Below are positions 57,621 through 64,000 of a stretch of DNA of 64,000 nucleotides, one piece after another. The notes under the pieces are model-generated. The model was not told the origin of the DNA. It ran no database searches and saw nothing but the letters and a program-made list of their open reading frames with translations. Position 1 is the first letter of the stretch; every line of letters begins with the position of its first letter. The stretch lies in NCBI RefSeq assembly GCF_028858725.1, contig NC_084767.1, positions 19,731,895 through 19,795,894 of the forward strand, written 5' to 3'. Origin of the DNA: Colius striatus. Its lineage: Eukaryota; Chordata; Aves; Coliiformes; Coliidae. The translations under genes were made by a program, and so were the position numbers.

Positions 57621-60600
57621 TCCATTTAAAACCGATGACAGCTTTGTTCAGTGGAAGCAGTAGGTGACCCCGTATAGAGTAAACAAACAAAGATTCTTAC
57701 TTATGTACCAATTATGTGTTAGATAATTTAAACTCTGAAGTATCCAGCTTGCTTTTCACTAATTATTGTGCTGTCTCCTTGCATATGTCTCCACTTGGCT
57801 AATTGCAGTTTTTAAACTTTTGATTGCAGTGTAGAATAGCGGCAGGTTTGCAACGCTGTGAGTTGCATGCCCTACAAGGACAGCATCCATGTTCAAGAGC
57901 AGCATCTGTATGTGTGTGTATACGTTTAAGTTGCAAATATCTCTGTTGTGCACAGGGTGGGAATGTTCTGTATTTTAGAGGAGGCAGAGAAGACTGGTTC
58001 TAAGTCCCTTAGTTCCTCTTTAAGTTAAGAAGGCACTCGCTCTTGCGCCAGTGGTGGGCACAGGAGCAGCTGCTGAGGCGAGGATGGAACAGACTGAGTC
58101 ACTGGGTACAAGTGAAGTTATGTGAACTGAACAGAGCGTTGTCAGGGAATGAGTCGCCTGCTAAAAATAAGTGTCTTCATTTCCTGGAGTCATTTATTTT
58201 TGATAAATGCCTCAGCATTGCATTTGTTTAGCAGCAGGACAGCATTCCTGTATTTCTTTGGCACTGTCTTAGCTGCAAGTAATTTATAAGGCCTAAAAAA
58301 AGTTAATTTAATCTTATGATGGTTTCTATGCTCCTCTCCACTTGTTGCTGGTGAGGAGCTTGTCTTCATCTATATATTGGAAACAGTCCCTACAACTGCC
58401 CATAGCCCAATGTTTTCCATTTGGCCCAGCTGTGGTTTGAAGTCAAGCACGTTTATCTGCAGGGGTTGAGGTCTGGAGGGGTGATAGAGTGCTGGTGAGG
58501 TGTGTGTTGGAATGTGCAAGGAAAGGGTGATGGAAAGTCAGGAAGTGGAGCTGGAATGTGGACTTATCAGCTTCTTTGATTATTTATGCACACATTTTTG
58601 GACTAGTTTATATCACACATAAACCAGAGAATATTTTTTCAAAGGCTAGATTCTATGTCAGTTCTTAAAATCTAGAAACATAAAAGCTAACCTAATAAAA
58701 CTTTAAACTTCTATGTGCGATTTAACTATAGGATGAGATGAGTTATTCTGCATGTTGAATATATTTGGTGCTTAAGTGAGAATATAAAGAACCTGAGCAG
58801 TGTAGAAGCCTTATTTTCTGTTAAGATAATCTGCGGGCATGCACAAATGTTTCATAAGAAAGCCCAAGCTAAAGGAACGATTTCCTTAGTGCTATTACAG
58901 ATGGAAGAAAGAGCTTGTTTTCACATCAGCTTAGAGATTTGCTCTGCTTAGGAATGAGTATAGGATAAGGCCAATGATCAGAAACAGAGATTCTTTCCTT
59001 AGCGCTTAAAATAATTCTGCTAGTAATGCTTAATGTAACAAAGATATGTGCTAGTATCCTACTGACTTGTGGAAAAATGTCAGCTAGGGATGTCAAAACA
59101 TCTGTGCAGTCACCAGGTGGTCCTTCAAATGTAATGGGCAACTACAGTTTTCTTTTGAAGGCTGTAGGACAGGGACTGTGGTGTGAGCCTGTGCCTTTGC
59201 AGTGGAAGGCTTGGCTAAGCAAGTGGACTGCAGCGCTGGGGAGGAGACTGTTCTTGGGCTCTGCCTCAGCATAGTGGTTCTGTTTGACTGGAGAGAACTG
59301 GGGGTGGGGGGGTATCTTCCTGATTGGGGTTTTTTTTTTTTGTCTTAGCTCATCTTTGTAGTTTTTGTGAAGACTTATTTTCATTATCAGAAACTTTGCT
59401 TGGCCTCTCTGCTTCCTTTTCCCAATGGTCTGAAGAATATAAGAGTCACTGGACTGATTAGAGGGGAGGAGTGTTGCCTTATAACCTGAAGGCATAAATG
59501 TAGCAGTACAGTTTAGACACTACAACATGCACTAAAGAGATAGGGAGAGTCACAAAGAGGTTAAAATATTCTTTTTATTGCGAACAAGAAAGAAAACACA
59601 CTTGTTTATCTTCACTTTTGAAGCAGAGGACAAGCTGCTTGTTCCTTAACTTGCAGAATGCATCAAGTCAGACATTACCCAGCTGAATGATTTTTAAAGC
59701 TCTAGCAAGCTGTGAGCTCCAGCAAACAGCCCTTTAGAGCTCCCCATCACTCTGTGAGTGTTTGCACCCAGACTCAGGCTTCATCAAAGTGCTATTGGTC
59801 ATGACAAGGGCTGAGACAGTGGTAGTTTGCTCTTCAGCCTTCTCTGCACTGGCCTGGGCCTCACCACTGCTTCTCCAGCTCTCCTGGCATTCCCTGTAAA
59901 CCACACCTTCAGTAAGACTTTTTCTTTTCTAAACAAAGTCCAACAAGGCTGGGCTGAAAAGTAGTTTTGTTAGAACTGTACGTAGCAATTCGGCACTCTT
60001 GTTCCCTCCTCAAATGTGAACATCACTCAGATAACACTATTCACATGAAAAGATTTCTTGAAATTCTTTAAGTGCACATTAAAATGCAAATTGTTCTTCT
60101 TATTAAAGATTGCTGGAATCTCTCTGACAACACATTTAAATGCAAATCACTGAAACATAGACTCAGTATTAAAATCCAAACAATTATTTGATCCACATGC
60201 TGAAATTAAAATGGGACCACTTTATATGTCTCCATAAAACCGGAGTCATTTTAGCAGCATATGGGAGGCAGATCTGCATGGAGCTGGTCCTGCCTTTTGG
60301 GAGCAAAAGGGGCAGAATAGGATCCGTTGCCTATGCAATGCTGTGCCAGGTGCTGTGTCCATGGGTCATTGATCTCGCGTGTCACACCATGGGGAAGTCA
60401 CAGGGTCAGAGACAAAAGTTTTTGACAGGGTTCTGGACTAGTGGATTGAAAGTGCCCAACTGGAATTTATAATAAAGTGTCCCTGATGGCACCAAGTCCT
60501 CTTTTTTGTCCAGCTTGAAAGTGAAAATCTGCATGTGAAGAGCAAAAGCAGAGCACTTGAGCTCTGCCTGTGCCGATTAGAGCTCATCAATATCCAGGAA

Positions 60601-62259
60601 ATACAAGTGGGAGCATGTGAGGCAGCAGAACAGACTATTAAAATACCCTTAATAAGTAAGAAGCTACAGCTAGATTTTTGAAATTTCCCCCAAATTATGC
60701 AGTCTGAGGTTAAAGCTCTACCCTCAACCAAACTGATGGTAATTATTTGATGGAGTTTTAATGGGTGTTCTCTGAGGCCAGCTCTAAAAGCTCCTGGTGT
60801 TATCAGATGCAGCTCAGCTGAATGCCTCTGATCTGGGTTATTTTAAAGTATGATAATCCATTAGGAACAACAGACTTTAAATATCTTTAAAACTGAATGA
60901 GTTTTGGTTTTTTTTTTTCTTTTGCTCTGCTGTGCTTATGAAGTTCCTTCAGAAAGAGTTGAGAGGAGCAAAAGGTGTGTTTCCATCACTCTTTCTTTTT
61001 TTTTTCTTCTCTCTGAATTTATTTAGCTGCTTCCCCTTAGGTTTGGTTTTCACTGTTAAGTAACTTGGAGCAGGGGAGCATGTGCAAGTGCCTTCTCAAA
61101 ACGCCTAAGATATCTGGGGTTGGTTGTGGTTGCAAAGTGCTGTCTACTACACTAAGGAAGGTGTTTGTGGGGCTTTTCTTCCTCCTACTTTCACTCCTTA
61201 GACTGTCCACTTAGAGTATTACAGTTTTGTCTGAAAATGTTACATCTTATTTTAAGACAATGTTGTTTGGAGGACACTGATGATATTAAGGTATGCCAGG
61301 AATTTGGGACCAATATACCTGGGGAAAATGCTGCCTGAAGTGCAGGCTTCAGCAAAGCTCTGAGTGTGTGGGCTGAAGGGTACGGTGGGGCAGAACCAGC
61401 CCAGCTGTGGGGTGGATGGTGATACAGCCCCTTGCTGGGCTGTATGCTGCTGGGTGTTTAAGGCTGCATCCTCAGAGTGAGCATAGCAAGCACAATGCAG
61501 TGAAACCCTGGTGAAGCGGGGCCGTGCCTTGAGGGTCACTGAATGTCTGCAGAACAGCCAGGAAAGCAGCACATCTCTATCCACACCTCTTGCAGCCAGC
61601 CCTGGTATTTTCCTTGCTAGTCTTCCAAATGCATATTTGCTTGAGCTTGGATAACCCTGGGAGTGTGATGCCTATACCCCAGTGTTCCCTGTAGCCTGCT
61701 GCAAAGAGAGGTCCATGTGTGGAGCCTGCTTCTGCTCGCTGATGGACTCCATGCCAAGCTGGTGGCAAATGAGTCCCTTAGACCTTGGCGAAAATGGACA
61801 ATGTGATGGAAGGAAGAGCATAACAGTTAAAATGTATGAGGAGTCAGAACAAAGGGGCAGATAGAAATGCTCACATTTCTCCTTGTGAATTAAGGTCTGA
61901 TTGCAAGGTCTGATGCAACCTCTGTCTTATAAGCTCATTGCTCTTGGTTTGCTCAAAACTCTGTTATTAACTGTTGCTGGACGATGCGTGAGTGTGGTGT
62001 TGCTGTGTGTGTTCCTGCATCAGCAACAGCTCATAACCTGGATGCTGTGACTTCTCACTTGGTACTTGCTGTCCAGCTCCTTGGCTGGAGTAGCATATTC
62101 CCAGAGCAGATGTACAAAGCATGGATGTCAAACGGAGATTAAAAATTAATCATCTTTCATCATGGATTTGCTAAACATGCAGGTTTCATGGATGTTTTCA
62201 TCAGCACTGGTCATGGCACGTGAAGGGTCTTTGTGAAAGGAACAGAAGTGCATTGAGTC

Positions 62260-62410
62260 TGGAGCTGATTATTCACCAATAGGTTGACTTATTTGCATTA
62301 TTCGGCTTTAGACAGTCTAAAGGGAGAGGAGACAGTGCAGGATTGCTTCTGTCTTAATTGGTCGTGTCAGATTTTATTAGTGGCCGATGTGTAGCTGACA
62401 TCTGAAGCTT
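62260..62410. promoter_or_regulatory. Candidate conserved intronic element with octamer
   Basis: Contains gattattcaccaatagg (CCAAT-like), ttatttgcattattc (a perfect ATTTGCAT octamer) and cttaattggtcgtg within 150 bp. No repeat or coding similarity is seen. It is a motif-only call. Confidence 0.27.
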
Positions 62411-64000
62411 CTCCAAAAGAAAAGGGCAATTCTTTTCTCTCATGAGTTGGATATCCCACAAACAAGCTTTTCCAACACCAAGGCTCTATTTTTTTGAGGT
62501 ATTTTTATTTGACGGATCTGAAGCTCTGCTTTTGTTTGGCTCTTGTGTGTTATTTCATGTGCTAATAAGGGTTTTTTAACTTGACTCTGTCACTCAAATG
62601 CTTCTTGATGATGATAAGCAAAACTAAGCTATTTTACTGCTCAGTGTGTATCATCAGTGAATTTTAATTTTAAAGGGAAAAATGTGGGAGTTTTACCATG
62701 TTTTAAGTACGGTTATTTAGAAAAACCCAGGATATTGATGTTGGACAGATAATCTTCTAAGTAAAACTGAATCCAAATTACAACATGAATCTGGTTGTTC
62801 CCCTTCCTCCATATACTATTTGTGTTACATGAAAATAAATGTCATGCCCAAGTAATGTTGAGTGATACACAAGGACAAAATGTACTGTAGTTAGTATCTA
62901 TCAGTATTTGTGAAAGAGGAAGAATGGGAAACATTTCAGCTTGTGATATTCATGGGTTACTTGCCTCTGCCTCACCCTTTATTGCAAATATTTCTGTGTT
63001 GGGGAAAATTGAAAATCAGATCATAAACTGTAAAGGACAGAAAATGAATTTTATATGTAAGTGGCTGTGAGCCTCAGGGAAAGGGCAAAAATTATAGGGT
63101 ATAGAGAGAAATTCCGTTTCTTACATGTGAAACCAAAGTAACCTCATCTGTTTGGATGCAGATTGACCCCTGTGTAGCTCAAAGAGGGGGCAGCAGGTGT
63201 GTGGAGGTTGTGCTGGGGTGTGTGGGGAAGCACTTGGTGAGACACAGCGGTTCAAAGTGGTGCAGCCTGCTGTCTGCCTTGGCCTTGCTTGGCATCGGTG
63301 CTCATGGCGAGGCAAGCACAAGCCAGACCTGTCTCCATTCGTGCTTGTTTGTCTCAAAGTGAAGAAGGCAGGTACCAACTTCTCCCACATCTCACCCTCA
63401 CAAGAAGATGGTTCATCTTCAGTGTGAGATTTGGGGGTGATGGGGACAGATCCCTCCTTTCCTCTGCGGCTGGGCTGAGGAGACCAGGACTGTTAATCTC
63501 CTCTTTATAACATGATGGATCAAGCCGTTTTCTTCATTCCACTATGTTTTGAAGTGATGTACTGCTCCATGGGCCTTCATTTACAGCACAGGTCCATATT
63601 TTCCAGTGACATATACCACAGAAGTGCCTAACTGTGTTTTTAACTTTCTTAGCCAGTGAGAAAGAATAGCTGCTGCCACTGACTGCAGGCAATGAAATCC
63701 CTGACATGTGCTCTTTATTATGGGCTTAAGAAGCCTGGAAAATCGGGGAATAGGCAATCCCTCAACATAATACATGTTAGCTGCAGTGTATAGTACAAAT
63801 TGTATTGGAAAACTGTGTTATTCTTGAGCTATTTGTCCGTGGGTTTTGTTACTAAGTTAGTGCTTTCTCATTCAGAAAGAGACAGAAATGCAAAGTACGT
63901 GGCTGCAGTGGGTGCTTAAATTCATGTGGAGAACATCTGGTTTACACTGTGAGACAATTGTTTAACTTTTTTCTTCTCCCCATTCAGACCCCCATATTCT

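Overview
This window is vertebrate nuclear DNA, almost certainly from a bird. Two facts support this. Protein-coding exons are short and flanked by GT-AG introns, and repeats of the CR1 LINE family are frequent, many ending in the typical avian ATTCTATGATTCTATG tail. No prokaryotic gene, operon, CRISPR array or intact mobile element is present. Nearly all open reading frames here are chance frames, CpG-island frames or CR1 remnants.

Two genes are recognisable from their translations, in divergent (head-to-head) arrangement. YIPF5 lies on the minus strand. It has five coding exons between 29461 (start codon) and 23179 (stop codon), spliced length 765 nt, 254 residues. It is a five-pass Yip1-family protein of the ER/Golgi. 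KCTD16 lies on the plus strand. Its large coding exon (39654-40485) encodes the N-terminal 277 residues plus the first base of codon 278. These residues hold the T1/BTB and H1 domains of this GABA-B receptor auxiliary subunit. From 40486 to the window end appears to be its large intron, so the exon(s) for the C-terminal H2 domain lie beyond the window. From memory, YIPF5 and KCTD16 are also divergent neighbours on human chromosome 5q31, which supports both calls.

Layout: 1-21.8 kb is gene-free DNA downstream of YIPF5 with seven CR1 copies or tails, a likely ancient CR1 piece and a pentanucleotide microsatellite grown from a CR1 tail. 21.8-29.5 kb holds YIPF5 with its 3' UTR region. 29.5-30.16 kb is a CpG island (YIPF5 promoter and first exon). 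30.2-37.5 kb is intergenic with no supported gene. 37.5-38.8 kb is a second CpG island, followed by a probable KCTD16 5' non-coding exon with a clear donor at 39086/39087. 39.35-40.49 kb is the KCTD16 leader and coding exon. 40.5-64 kb is intron, almost free of CR1 and with several AT-rich homeobox/POU-like stretches that could be conserved regulatory elements.

I found no previously undescribed system. The most useful leads are regulatory: uORFs ahead of KCTD16, stress-type bZIP motifs in both CpG islands, a CR1 inserted about 30 bp from a YIPF5 splice donor, and a read-through KCTD16 isoform that would lack H2.
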